Under the pieces are notes generated by a model, which was given only the letters and a program-made list of their open reading frames with translations, was not told the DNA's origin and made no database searches. Both the position numbers and the translations under genes were made by a program. From the IMG/VR virus record IMGVR_UViG_3300022602_000309, positions 1-29,543 of that record: a DNA stretch of 29,543 nt. The stretch is one strand, 5' to 3'. The stretch comes from a virus. Shown here one piece after another: positions 14,840-22,017 of this stretch; position 1 is the first letter of the stretch, and each line of letters starts with the position of its first letter.

Positions 14840-16477
14840 ATGAAAAAGAAGAAAAAAGTAGCAAAAATACCGCCAAAAACAACGGTAAAAGTTCAGCCTA
14901 TTTCACCCCAGTTGGTGGCAAAACTTCAAAATGCCATGAATGCTCACGCTGCGGGTCATAATGAATTAGCCATAATGACTGCTGAAGAGATCATAAAAGC
15001 AGCCCCAAATCACCCAGATGCCTATCATCTTATAGGATGTATTTTAGGTTCAGTCAAAAATTATTTGGCTGCTTTGCAGTATTTTAACCTTTCAATTGAA
15101 CGATTTGCCAATAATCCGGTGGCATTAAATAATCGGGCAAATGTATTTCAAGCCCTAAAACAGCCAGAGTTGGCTATGCATGATTTTGATGCTGCTATTA
15201 AATTGCAACCAAATTATGCCGAAGCACACTATAACAAAGGCATTGTTTTGGGAACTATGCATAGAATAGAAGAGGAAATTGAGTGCTATAACTTGGCTTT
15301 AAAATATAGGCCTAACTTTCCAGAAGCCTACAATAATAAAGGTATTGCACTGCAAAAACTCCATAGAATGGAAGAAACTTTAGCTTGCTATCAGGCTGGA
15401 ATAGCTCAAAACCCTAAAGGAGTTGAGGCTTTTTACAATAATCGTGGTCTTGTTTATCAAAACCTTGGTCGCCCTGATGAGGCTTTAGAAGACTATAACA
15501 AAGCTATTGCTATTGATCCAAATCTAGCAGACGCGCGATTTAATAGGTCTTTATGCCTACTTTTGCGTGGGGAATATGATACTGCGTGGGAAGAACACGA
15601 ATGGCGCTGGATGCGTCCAGTCTACCCAAGACGAAATCTGCCCGGAATTCTGTATGACGGAACACAAGATTTAAGCAATAAAATACTATTTATTCATGGA
15701 GAACAAGGGCTTGGCGATATGCTGCAGTTTTGCCGATACGCCAAGTTAGCAAAAGATGCTGGGGCTAAAGTATTGTTGGGTACTGAAAAACCTCTAGTTA
15801 AGTTATTAAGCACTTTAGAGGGCATAGATCAGGTCGTCACAACCGGTGGTGCCATACCCCCATTTGACTACCATATTGCCCTTATGAGCCTTCCTTACGC
15901 GTTTAAAACCCGTATGGACAATATCCCTCATGGAATTTACATTAAACCAGATCATGAATTGGTAGACCAATTTAAGGGGCAATTTTTTTCTTTTGGTAGA
16001 AAAAAGAATGTAGGTTTGGTTTGGAGTGGTGGTTTTAGGCCTGACCAGCCAGAAGTATGGGCGGTTAATGAACGCAGAAATATTGCTTTGGAAAAGCTTT
16101 TACCATTAAAAGAAGCTGATGTTAATTTCTATTCTTTGCAAAAAGGCGAAGGTCCAGAAAAAGAGTTAGAAGACTGCTTGGGCTGGAAGAATATGATTAA
16201 TGATACTGCCCACTTTAAAGACTTTGCGGATACCGCGGCTTATATTGCTAATCTAGATTTGGTTATTTGCGTAGATACTTCTACTTGCCACGTTGCCGCC
16301 GCAATGGGCAAAGAGGTGTGGATGATGAACCGATTTGATACCTGCTGGCGTTGGTTTATGGATAGAACCGATAGCCCTTGGTATCCCACTATTAAACTTT
16401 ACCGCCAGCCCAAGTTGGGCGACTGGGAATCTGTAGTTCAAAACATTAAAGAGGATTTGATTAAATGGGCAACATAA
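14840..16477 (+). CDS. TPR-domain glycosyltransferase (GT9/GT41-like)
   Basis: 545 residues. A Lys-rich N-terminus is followed by about six tetratricopeptide repeats (residues ~30-245; e.g. AEAHYNKGIVLGTMHRIEEE, PEAYNNKGIALQKLHRMEET, RPDEALEDYNKAIAIDPNLA). The C-terminal half is a GT-B-like transferase domain with HGEQGLGDMLQF (287-297), GLVWSGG (392-398) and the donor-site-like CVDTSTCHVAAAMG (477-490). TPR-linked transferases of this type add sugars to proteins or surface glycans, the TPR array binding the acceptor. It is the first gene of a plus-strand cassette that opposes the surrounding structural genes. No good Shine-Dalgarno precedes the ATG; a start at Met33 is possible. The acceptor is unknown. 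Confidence 0.88.
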   Translation: MKKKKKVAKIPPKTTVKVQPISPQLVAKLQNAMNAHAAGHNELAIMTAEEIIKAAPNHPDAYHLIGCILGSVKNYLAALQYFNLSIERFANNPVALNNRANVFQALKQPELAMHDFDAAIKLQPNYAEAHYNKGIVLGTMHRIEEEIECYNLALKYRPNFPEAYNNKGIALQKLHRMEETLACYQAGIAQNPKGVEAFYNNRGLVYQNLGRPDEALEDYNKAIAIDPNLADARFNRSLCLLLRGEYDTAWEEHEWRWMRPVYPRRNLPGILYDGTQDLSNKILFIHGEQGLGDMLQFCRYAKLAKDAGAKVLLGTEKPLVKLLSTLEGIDQVVTTGGAIPPFDYHIALMSLPYAFKTRMDNIPHGIYIKPDHELVDQFKGQFFSFGRKKNVGLVWSGGFRPDQPEVWAVNERRNIALEKLLPLKEADVNFYSLQKGEGPEKELEDCLGWKNMINDTAHFKDFADTAAYIANLDLVICVDTSTCHVAAAMGKEVWMMNRFDTCWRWFMDRTDSPWYPTIKLYRQPKLGDWESVVQNIKEDLIKWAT

Positions 16478-17232
16478 TTTTATTGCAAGGTGGAATGGGT
16501 GATTTTTTGCAGTTTCTACCATTTGTTGATGCTAATAGAAAAAACAATTTACGATATTGTTGTATATCGCATTTAAAGGGTGCTAAAGAGTTTTGGAATA
16601 CTGTTGGAATAGAACCTGAAGAAGTTTTTATATTTAATACTTTAGAAGAGCAAAATTTAATATTAAATGCCCTTCCAAAAACTGAAAAATATATGCACTG
16701 CCCGCGCGGACAATATTTTGATATTTACCCATTTGACCACCAAAAACCATTGTTTACTAACAATAAACCCACAATCGGGGTTCATGTTAATGGAAGTCAT
16801 TTTTCTATTGATACGCAAAAGAAATTTGGGATGATCTTAAAGTCTATTCCTGCGCGCGTCATTAAAGTATTAAAGTCTAAAGATTACAATTTAATGGTAT
16901 TTGGATTAGAAGAAGAGTTAAAAGGAATGGGTATACGCCAGTCCGAAACATTAAAGTTTGTATGCGATCCTAATCCTGCAAAAAGTTTAGCTTATGTTGG
17001 TCAATGCTATGCGGTAGTTGGCAGCGATAGCGGAATAAAAACCATGAGTTCAATGAATGGAATGCCTACTTTTGTATGGCTTGGAGATTATGTAGATCCA
17101 CCAAGAGATCAAAATTTTATAGATCCATATGTTAAAGATGGCGTAATGAAGGTATTTCGTTATAAAGATGTCGAGGCACAATTTGATCGCGGTATGGCGA
17201 TGACAAAACAATTTATTGCGGAACTTTTTTAA
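16465..17232 (+). CDS. Glycosyltransferase family 9-like protein
   Basis: 255 residues. The N-terminus MGNIILLQGGMGDFLQFLPF matches the GGxGD loop of heptosyltransferase-type GT-B enzymes. The C-terminal region has FVCDPNPAKSLAYVGQCYAV then VGSDSGIKTMSSMNGMPTFV, the usual nucleotide-sugar-site layout with its (S/T)D(S/T)G motif. It is shorter than classical GT9 enzymes (about 320-350 residues), so it may be a reduced or atypical transferase. The gene overlaps the TPR-transferase gene by 13 bp and the SGNH gene by TAATG, so the three are translated together. A joint role in building or modifying a glycan is inferred. Confidence 0.75.
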   Translation: MGNIILLQGGMGDFLQFLPFVDANRKNNLRYCCISHLKGAKEFWNTVGIEPEEVFIFNTLEEQNLILNALPKTEKYMHCPRGQYFDIYPFDHQKPLFTNNKPTIGVHVNGSHFSIDTQKKFGMILKSIPARVIKVLKSKDYNLMVFGLEEELKGMGIRQSETLKFVCDPNPAKSLAYVGQCYAVVGSDSGIKTMSSMNGMPTFVWLGDYVDPPRDQNFIDPYVKDGVMKVFRYKDVEAQFDRGMAMTKQFIAELF

Positions 17233-17870
17233 TGTTTCATGTTGTTGGAGATTCTCATAGCATTATTTGGTCTGGAAACACATTTCAAGGTTGGAGCGGA
17301 GATCATAAATTTCCTAATATTAAAGTCCACCATTTAGGACCCTTGCTTGCCTATCATTTGTGGGGAGAAAATAATATTGGTAAATGGGGTACAAAAGTTT
17401 TTGACACCATAGAAAACCAAGATGTATCTGCTTTAGCTATTTCTTTTGGGGAAATAGATACTAGAACTAAATCCGTAAAGATGGCACAAAATATGCAATT
17501 ACGTCAATCTTGCGAAATTATTGCTAGCAGAATACTAAACTTTTGCTCCGTAGCACGAATGTTTTATGATTTTCCTATCTTTATCATGGCTCCAATTGCT
17601 TCAGGGCCAGAAGGCGAAGATGCGTTTGGTACGCCATTCGAGCGCAACTTGGCAACTTTATATTTTAATAATTATTTGAAAACAGAACGATTTTCTGTAA
17701 AAGATTTATATGTTGTTTCAATCGCTGAAAAGTTAATGACTAATAAATTAGAAACAAAAACACAATACTATTCAGATAAAGTACATTTAAACTTAGAGGG
17801 ATTTAAATTGCTTGCTGAAGAATTTAACAAAGTTGTAGAAGAAAACCAATTAAAAAACCCCGCTTTATGA
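17232..17870 (+). CDS. SGNH/GDSL-like hydrolase
   Basis: 212 residues. Block I is at the very N-terminus: FHVVGDSHS places the putative nucleophile at Ser8. SFGEIDTR (71-78) stands where the GxND block would be. SDKVHLN (181-187) supplies the catalytic Asp182 and His185. Enzymes of this fold deacylate, or transfer acyl groups between, carbohydrates. No signal peptide is present, so it should act in the cytoplasm, for example on a nucleotide-sugar-built glycan. The GEID variant of the third block is known from SGNH-like proteins found with glycan genes. It is last in the glycosyltransferase cassette, and its stop lies inside a minus-strand terminator hairpin. Confidence 0.8.
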   Translation: MFHVVGDSHSIIWSGNTFQGWSGDHKFPNIKVHHLGPLLAYHLWGENNIGKWGTKVFDTIENQDVSALAISFGEIDTRTKSVKMAQNMQLRQSCEIIASRILNFCSVARMFYDFPIFIMAPIASGPEGEDAFGTPFERNLATLYFNNYLKTERFSVKDLYVVSIAEKLMTNKLETKTQYYSDKVHLNLEGFKLLAEEFNKVVEENQLKNPAL

Positions 17871-17876
17871 GCGGGG
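17852..17876 (-). terminator. Intrinsic terminator for the gene at 17884-18081
   Basis: Minus strand: CCCCGCT-CATAA-AGCGGGG followed by TTTTTT, a 7-bp GC-rich stem plus a U tract. It ends the short minus-strand unit starting near 18120 and prevents antisense transcription into the plus-strand glycan cassette. The plus-strand reading has the same hairpin but no U tract downstream, so termination there would be weaker. The stop codon of the SGNH gene lies in the stem-loop. Confidence 0.85.
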
Positions 17877-17883
17877 TCATAGC

Positions 17884-18081
17884 TTACTTGCTTTCGCTAA
17901 TAAACTTATTCATTTCCGCAGCCCTATCAAGAATGTTTTGAAAGGTAGGAAACTTAGGATATGGATTATCATCTGTAAACTTTTCCAGTAATTCCCACGC
18001 CTGTACTTCCGCATGATACTGATTAGTCAACATATCTCTTGCCATGTTTAATAGGCTAAGTCTTAATTCATATGGATTCAT
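17884..18081 (-). CDS. Small conserved phage protein, unknown function
   Basis: 65 residues: MNPYELRLSLLNMARDMLTN, then YHAEVQAWELLEKF, NPYPKFPTFQNILDRAAEMN and FISESK. The frame is open upstream to 18114, but CAGGAG lies at a good distance before the ATG at 18081, and the upstream part shows no conserved features. I recognise the NPYELR-LLNMARDML start from small proteins encoded by T4-like and other phages, usually with no assigned function. It is mostly helical and soluble. It forms a separate mini-unit between two terminators, with a candidate extended -10 promoter at 18129-18137. Confidence 0.75.
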   Translation of the reverse strand: MNPYELRLSLLNMARDMLTNQYHAEVQAWELLEKFTDDNPYPKFPTFQNILDRAAEMNKFISESK

Positions 18082-18128
18082 AATAAAACTCCTGTGTGTT
18101 GTGTGTATGAGCAAAAGCGCTCAGAAGT

Positions 18129-18137
18129 AGTATACCA
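18129..18137 (-). promoter_or_regulatory. Candidate extended -10 promoter
   Basis: The minus strand reads TGGTATACT, an extended -10 element (TGn followed by TATACT). It sits between the capsid-operon terminator (18143-18165) and the small gene starting at 18081. No convincing -35 is seen, as is usual for extended -10 promoters. It would give the small gene independent expression. Confidence 0.45.
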
Positions 18138-18142
18138 CAAAC

Positions 18143-18165
18143 AAAAAACCCCGCTTTTGGCGGGG
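18143..18165 (-). terminator. Intrinsic terminator after the major capsid gene
   Basis: Minus strand: CCCCGC-CAAAA-GCGGGG followed by TTTTTT, a 6-bp GC stem extendable by two A-T pairs, with a U tract. It lies 22 bases after the stop of the capsid gene and closes the long packaging/capsid transcription unit. Confidence 0.88.
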
Positions 18166-18186
18166 TTCTTCGTGGGGCTTACAAGA

Positions 18187-19089
18187 TTAGTAAGAACCGT
18201 ATACACCCAATGGATCAGAATAACCAAAGGAATAACGCTCACGAGACTTGTAACGGACGTTACCAGTATCAAAGTCGCCATCCATAGAATTCTGGAGTGG
18301 GGTACGAACAAAGTGTTTCAAACCATTTGGAACATCAGTGGTCAAGAACCATGCGTTGGTAGCGGTCAAAAAGTGGTTAATTGTGTAACCTTCTGGAACG
18401 GAACCGTTGTTCTTGATTGCATTGATGTCGTTGTTGTTTGTGCCAACGCGCAATTCAGTTTCGAGCAAACGAGTTGCAACGAACTGGAGTGCAGGAGGAA
18501 CAACCAACTTGCGTGGTTTAGCAGCGATCAACAGACCACGCTCATCGGTCCAAGCAGCAATTTGAATAACAGCATTTTCCAATGCGGTTTCGTTCAAGTC
18601 AGCAGGAGTAGATGGGGTGTTGCCGTTGGTGCCACCGTTAACCAATGGGTGTGAGGTGCTGAACAATGAAACGCCATCACCACCGGTATAAGCGGAGTTG
18701 AAACCGTTATTCAAAATTGCAGCAGCTTTAACCTGTTTGGTGTAAGCCATAGCACGAGCTAGACCTTTGGTGTAGCGAGCTGATAAAGAATCGTAGAGGT
18801 TATCTTCGATTGCTTCTTCGGTCAAGCTAAAGCCAAGGGCGATAGTTTCGTGGTTGTAGCGAGCTGTCCATGCTTCTTGCGCATTATCATACGCAATTGC
18901 ATTGCCTTCAGGCTTAACTGGTGCAGCGCTAAAGCCGGACAATTTTGTTTCTTCTTCGAAGGAACGCTCAGAGGTCTCTGTTTCGTAGATCTCTTTGTGT
19001 TCTTCACCATAGCGAGCATACTCTAATCCGAACAGTGCATTCAATCCGGGGAGCAACTCTTTCAGTAGTTGTGCGCGTGAAATAGCCAT
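18187..19089 (-). CDS. Major capsid protein (HK97 fold, Mu gpT-like)
   Basis: 300 residues. The N-terminus (MAISRAQLLKELLPGLNALFG) begins without a long scaffold-like delta domain. An E-loop-like region follows (ETKLSGFSAAPVKPEGNAIA). The body has LGFSLTEEAIEDNLYDSLSA, TSHPLVNGGTNGN, RKLVVPPALQFVATRLLETE and a C-terminus with YSFGYSDPLGVYGSY. This is the pattern of the Mu gpT-like major head protein group. A strong AAGGAG site precedes the ATG, in keeping with high expression. It lies at the end of the portal-chaperonin-scaffold gene order and is followed by a terminator. Confidence 0.9.
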   Translation of the reverse strand: MAISRAQLLKELLPGLNALFGLEYARYGEEHKEIYETETSERSFEEETKLSGFSAAPVKPEGNAIAYDNAQEAWTARYNHETIALGFSLTEEAIEDNLYDSLSARYTKGLARAMAYTKQVKAAAILNNGFNSAYTGGDGVSLFSTSHPLVNGGTNGNTPSTPADLNETALENAVIQIAAWTDERGLLIAAKPRKLVVPPALQFVATRLLETELRVGTNNNDINAIKNNGSVPEGYTINHFLTATNAWFLTTDVPNGLKHFVRTPLQNSMDGDFDTGNVRYKSRERYSFGYSDPLGVYGSY

Positions 19090-19105
19090 TTATAAGCTCC
19101 TTAAA

Positions 19106-19996
19106 TTAAAGTGTAACTGCTGGAGCAGTATTGTTATAGTACTCATGGATACCGAAGTTAAACTTAACGTAAACTTCAGGATACTGAGTAAATACCAATG
19201 TGCTTGATGCAGGGATTGTCATTGCAGTAGATGCAGTTCCAGTTGGGCTGTTTACTGTTACTTGTGCGCTGTTAAGAATTACGGTAGTAGTACCTGCAGC
19301 AGCAAAAGTAGAAACCCATGAACCTGTACCAACATACTGACCGTTAGAAGCGATATAACCTACTTCAGTACCAACTAACAAGTTAGAAGGCAATGCTGAA
19401 ACAGTCAAAGTGCCAGTGCCGCTAGTATAAGTGGCAGTTGTTTGAACAGCTGTATCGCGCTTCAAATCAACAATACGGAAAGGCAATGTTGAAGTTGTAG
19501 CAGCAGAAGAAGCTAATACACCGTTGTAAGAATCACCAGTGTTCAAGCTACCAGCAAGGTCAGAACCAGCGATATTTAAACCGATCATTGCAGTAGCAGC
19601 AGAACCGATGGCTTGAGCGCCTTGGGTTGAAGCAACAGCAACTTGGAATAAAGTATCAGGATCATCGGTAACAACAGCAAATGCATCACCAGCTAAAGTG
19701 CCAGCTGGCCAATATTGGCTGTAGCGCTTTTGCTTAGTAACTGGATCTGTATAGTTACAACCCAAGAAAACACCAACTTGACCAGCGCCAGCAGCGCCAG
19801 TAGTTGAAGAACCACCAGTAGTAACAGTCTCACGAGTGATAAAACCACGCGCGATACCTACTACGTCACCGTAAAAAATATTAGTGTTAAAGCCGTACTG
19901 GATTGGCAACTGACGTGTCGAACCAGAGAAAACTTGACCACCAATAAGATTTACAGGGCGGAAACCGTATGTACTAGGTACGATTGGATATGCCAT
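19106..19996 (-). CDS. Virion structural protein beside capsid; possible head decoration protein
   Basis: 296 residues. It starts MAYPIVPSTYGFRPVNLIGG, then QVFSGSTRQLPIQYG and NIFYGDVVGI. It continues with VGVFLGCNYTDPVTKQKRYS, QYWPAGTL and AVVTDDPDTLFQVA, then a Thr/Ser/Gly-rich beta region. I recognise this as a conserved companion of the Mu gpT-like capsid proteins in environmental phages. A role as capsid cement or decoration protein is likely from its position and beta-rich composition but is not demonstrated. AAGGAG precedes its ATG at 19996, and it is 16 bases upstream of the capsid gene. Confidence 0.75.
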   Translation of the reverse strand: MAYPIVPSTYGFRPVNLIGGQVFSGSTRQLPIQYGFNTNIFYGDVVGIARGFITRETVTTGGSSTTGAAGAGQVGVFLGCNYTDPVTKQKRYSQYWPAGTLAGDAFAVVTDDPDTLFQVAVASTQGAQAIGSAATAMIGLNIAGSDLAGSLNTGDSYNGVLASSAATTSTLPFRIVDLKRDTAVQTTATYTSGTGTLTVSALPSNLLVGTEVGYIASNGQYVGTGSWVSTFAAAGTTTVILNSAQVTVNSPTGTASTAMTIPASSTLVFTQYPEVYVKFNFGIHEYYNNTAPAVTL

Positions 19997-20012
19997 TTAA
20001 ATCTCCTTAAAA

Positions 20013-20456
20013 TTAATTTTTAGTACCTTTGCTAGTCGTAGACTTACCTTCTTTAAAGATAGGCATACGAGCATCGCTCTGGCGCATTAAATTATTATCT
20101 ACAGCTTCCGCTTGTTGTCTGGTCATCTCAGCGTAATATGCAGCTTGCTGTTCACCAAACTCCTCAGGGCGTTTGCAGAGTAATAATCCACCAATCTCGA
20201 TATTGTCTTTAAACTGACCTTCACGAGCGGCTAACAACTTGTACTTCGGCTGCTCTTCCGACATCACTGGTTCCCAGCCTTCTCGCATCTTGGATGAAAG
20301 ATTGCGTGGGTCAGCTTGGTTGAGCATTGAAACTCGAATCCATCTGTATTCGAATCCAGCCTGTTTGTCAGGTTCTGGTAGTAATTCTGGTGGCGCCCAT
20401 GATTTTGGACGTTCATCAAATTCACGATTGGTTACTTCTCTAGTTGCTTTAGTCAT
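20013..20456 (-). CDS. Conserved hypothetical protein of the capsid module
   Basis: 147 residues, polar, mixed charge. Segments include SWAPPELLPEPDKQAGFEYR, MLNQADPRNLSSKMREGWEP, EIGGLLLCKRPEEF and a helical YYAEMTRQQAEAVDNNLMRQ. The middle resembles short proteins encoded between scaffold and capsid genes in related phages. No enzymatic motif or membrane segment is visible. It starts 1 base after the scaffold gene's stop. Head assembly is the probable context; the precise role is unknown. Confidence 0.72.
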   Translation of the reverse strand: MTKATREVTNREFDERPKSWAPPELLPEPDKQAGFEYRWIRVSMLNQADPRNLSSKMREGWEPVMSEEQPKYKLLAAREGQFKDNIEIGGLLLCKRPEEFGEQQAAYYAEMTRQQAEAVDNNLMRQSDARMPIFKEGKSTTSKGTKN

Positions 20457-20457
20457 C

Positions 20458-21411
20458 TTAATTCTCCAGTTTTAAAAGTTCACGGACATATTGCTCTGGG
20501 GTTAATCCCAATTTTTTAGCTAAGGCTACCTGTGTAGTAGTTAGCTTGACCTTTTTAGGGGCCGTCGACCTAGTGGCCGGAGCAACAATAGTTTTGGGCT
20601 TTGCTTTAGGCTCGTCCTTTGGCTCTGCTTCTTCTTCCGCTTCTTTCTCAAAAGCTTCTGGAAAACGTTTACGCATTGTTTTGTCCAATTGCGCGTAATA
20701 CTCTTCAGATCCAATCTTTACTCCTTGACGCTTGAGCTTTTCGTGTAGCCCTAATGCTGATGCGGTCATTTCTTCGTCTTGACCAAACCAAGGATTTTCA
20801 GCCTGCCATTCCATAACTCTGTCGTCTGGGCGTGGCGCTACTGGATCATTTTGTTGTATTTTTACATCAAAGTTATCTTCTTGTAAAGTAGGTAGCTTAA
20901 AATTCTTTGCTTTGTCCAATTCAAGGCTGGCTTGTACCATCTTTTGTTGGGCTTCTGCTAACTTATCAGAATCTCCTAAGTCATATGCTTCTTTATAGGC
21001 TTTTTTAGCCATTTCCAGTTGCATTTCTGAGGTGTTCTTAACAGCGGTAACATACTCCTGCTCACCTGTTGTAAGCATATGTTTGATACGTTTGTTTTCT
21101 TCTAAAAGCTTTTTGGTAGCCTGAATCGCTGCCTCACGTTCCCGTTCTGCGGCTTCAGCACGACGACGCTCGTCGTGATAAATGCGCTTCATGGTAATGA
21201 TCTTCTTCTTCGCATCAGCGCTATATTGGTCTAACTCATCGGTTTCGACTTCTATCTTTTTTATGGTTTCAGGGCTAGCAGGGAATCTGCCGCGATCTTC
21301 TTCAGGGGTATCATCTTCCACTTCAATATCAATGGCGTCTTCTGCCATTTCTACTGGTGGCATTTCCTGTTCATCAGGAAACGTATACTTCTCTTGCTGT
21401 AATTCTGCCAT
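20458..21411 (-). CDS. Capsid scaffolding protein, putative
   Basis: 317 residues. The N-terminus is acidic (DAIDIEVEDDTPEEDRGRFP). A long charged coiled coil follows at ~60-175 (IYHDERRRAEAAEREREAAI, KLLEENKRIKHML). After an Asn/Pro linker comes a second helical part. The C-terminus is Lys/Ala/Pro-rich (EPKDEPKAKPKTIVAPATRS), ending in a short basic helix (KLGLTPEQYVRELLKLEN). Elongated, helical, highly charged proteins with a basic helix-turn-helix-like C-terminus in this slot (portal, chaperonin, then capsid) are typical internal scaffolds. No protease domain is visible. The ATG at 21411 has an AAGGAG site. Confidence 0.82.
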   Translation of the reverse strand: MAELQQEKYTFPDEQEMPPVEMAEDAIDIEVEDDTPEEDRGRFPASPETIKKIEVETDELDQYSADAKKKIITMKRIYHDERRRAEAAEREREAAIQATKKLLEENKRIKHMLTTGEQEYVTAVKNTSEMQLEMAKKAYKEAYDLGDSDKLAEAQQKMVQASLELDKAKNFKLPTLQEDNFDVKIQQNDPVAPRPDDRVMEWQAENPWFGQDEEMTASALGLHEKLKRQGVKIGSEEYYAQLDKTMRKRFPEAFEKEAEEEAEPKDEPKAKPKTIVAPATRSTAPKKVKLTTTQVALAKKLGLTPEQYVRELLKLEN

Positions 21412-21422
21412 CGTTTGGCTCC

Positions 21423-21830
21423 TTAAATAAATTTGCGGGTAATTCCGCGTGGATCGTCCACAATTGCCTCTACGGAATCATCGTTAATAATGCGGAATTC
21501 TCTGCCGTGGATTACTAGGCGTGTTCCAGCGTTGGGGCGCACAAGGATAAAATCACCCTGTTTGCACCAAGGTCCGGTGGGGAAACGCTCTTTATCTGCG
21601 TAACAATCGGGTCCTAGGGATACTACAAATAGGACTGTTGTTAGAATTTCGTCATTTTTAATGGTGACGTCTGCTTTGGCTAGACCGCTGTCAAATTCTT
21701 TTTCAGCCTCAGGAATGGCGCAAAGAATGCGATATCCTTGGGGTTTTGGAAGTTGACTGGCTTTTTCCTCTTGGCTCTTGTCGAGTACTGCTGATAAATC
21801 TACTGCTTGTGCTAAATTTAAATCATTCAT
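21423..21830 (-). CDS. GroES-like co-chaperonin (Cpn10 family)
   Basis: 135 residues. After a ~28-residue extension, the Cpn10 core runs from KPQGYRILCAIPEAEKEF through a mobile-loop region (FDSGLAKADVTI). It continues VVSLGPDCYADKERFPTGPW, CKQGDFILVRPNAGTRL and EFRIINDDSVEAIVDDP. The order and the GPxCY...GPWCK...GD...V.R pattern match phage GroES-like proteins (functional analogues of T4 gp31). It would cap host GroEL and help fold the capsid protein, whose gene lies downstream. It overlaps the small gene at 21823-22017 by 8 bp. The mobile loop differs from E. coli GroES, so GroEL pairing is inferred. Confidence 0.85.
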   Translation of the reverse strand: MNDLNLAQAVDLSAVLDKSQEEKASQLPKPQGYRILCAIPEAEKEFDSGLAKADVTIKNDEILTTVLFVVSLGPDCYADKERFPTGPWCKQGDFILVRPNAGTRLVIHGREFRIINDDSVEAIVDDPRGITRKFI

Positions 21831-22017
21831 CGTCGGAATGTTCCATTCTGTGTTTAAGGTCTAATGCGTACTGCTTTGCAAAGAGAAGACCTTGTATCTC
21901 CCCGCAAATCTTTTGGTAGCTTTCAAACGACTGTGCGTTTCCGGCTGACATCCATTCTTTAAGTTGTACTGCCTTGTTGTCTAGTTCTGTGACTAAAACT
22001 TCAAAAGCGTCCATCAT
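21823..22017 (-). CDS. Small helical protein between portal and co-chaperonin
   Basis: 64 residues: MMDAFEVLVTELDNKAVQLK, EWMSAGNAQSFESYQKICGE, then IQGLLFAKQYALDLKHRMEH and SDDE. It is a predicted all-helical, acidic-tailed protein. I recognise it as a small conserved phage protein encoded just after the portal. The first ATG (22017) overlaps the portal stop by four bases (ATGA); a second ATG follows directly. Function unknown; position suggests a head-assembly accessory. Confidence 0.78.
   Translation of the reverse strand: MMDAFEVLVTELDNKAVQLKEWMSAGNAQSFESYQKICGEIQGLLFAKQYALDLKHRMEHSDDE

Noticed and set aside
14840-17870. Host contamination or prophage junction at the plus-strand cassette
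   Set aside because: Phage structural genes of the same style lie on both sides, gaps are tight and terminators fit, so it is better read as an accessory module within the phage.
18094-18654. Plus-strand open frame of 186 codons opposite the capsid gene
   Set aside because: Crosses a minus-strand terminator and promoter and is antisense to the well-supported major capsid gene.
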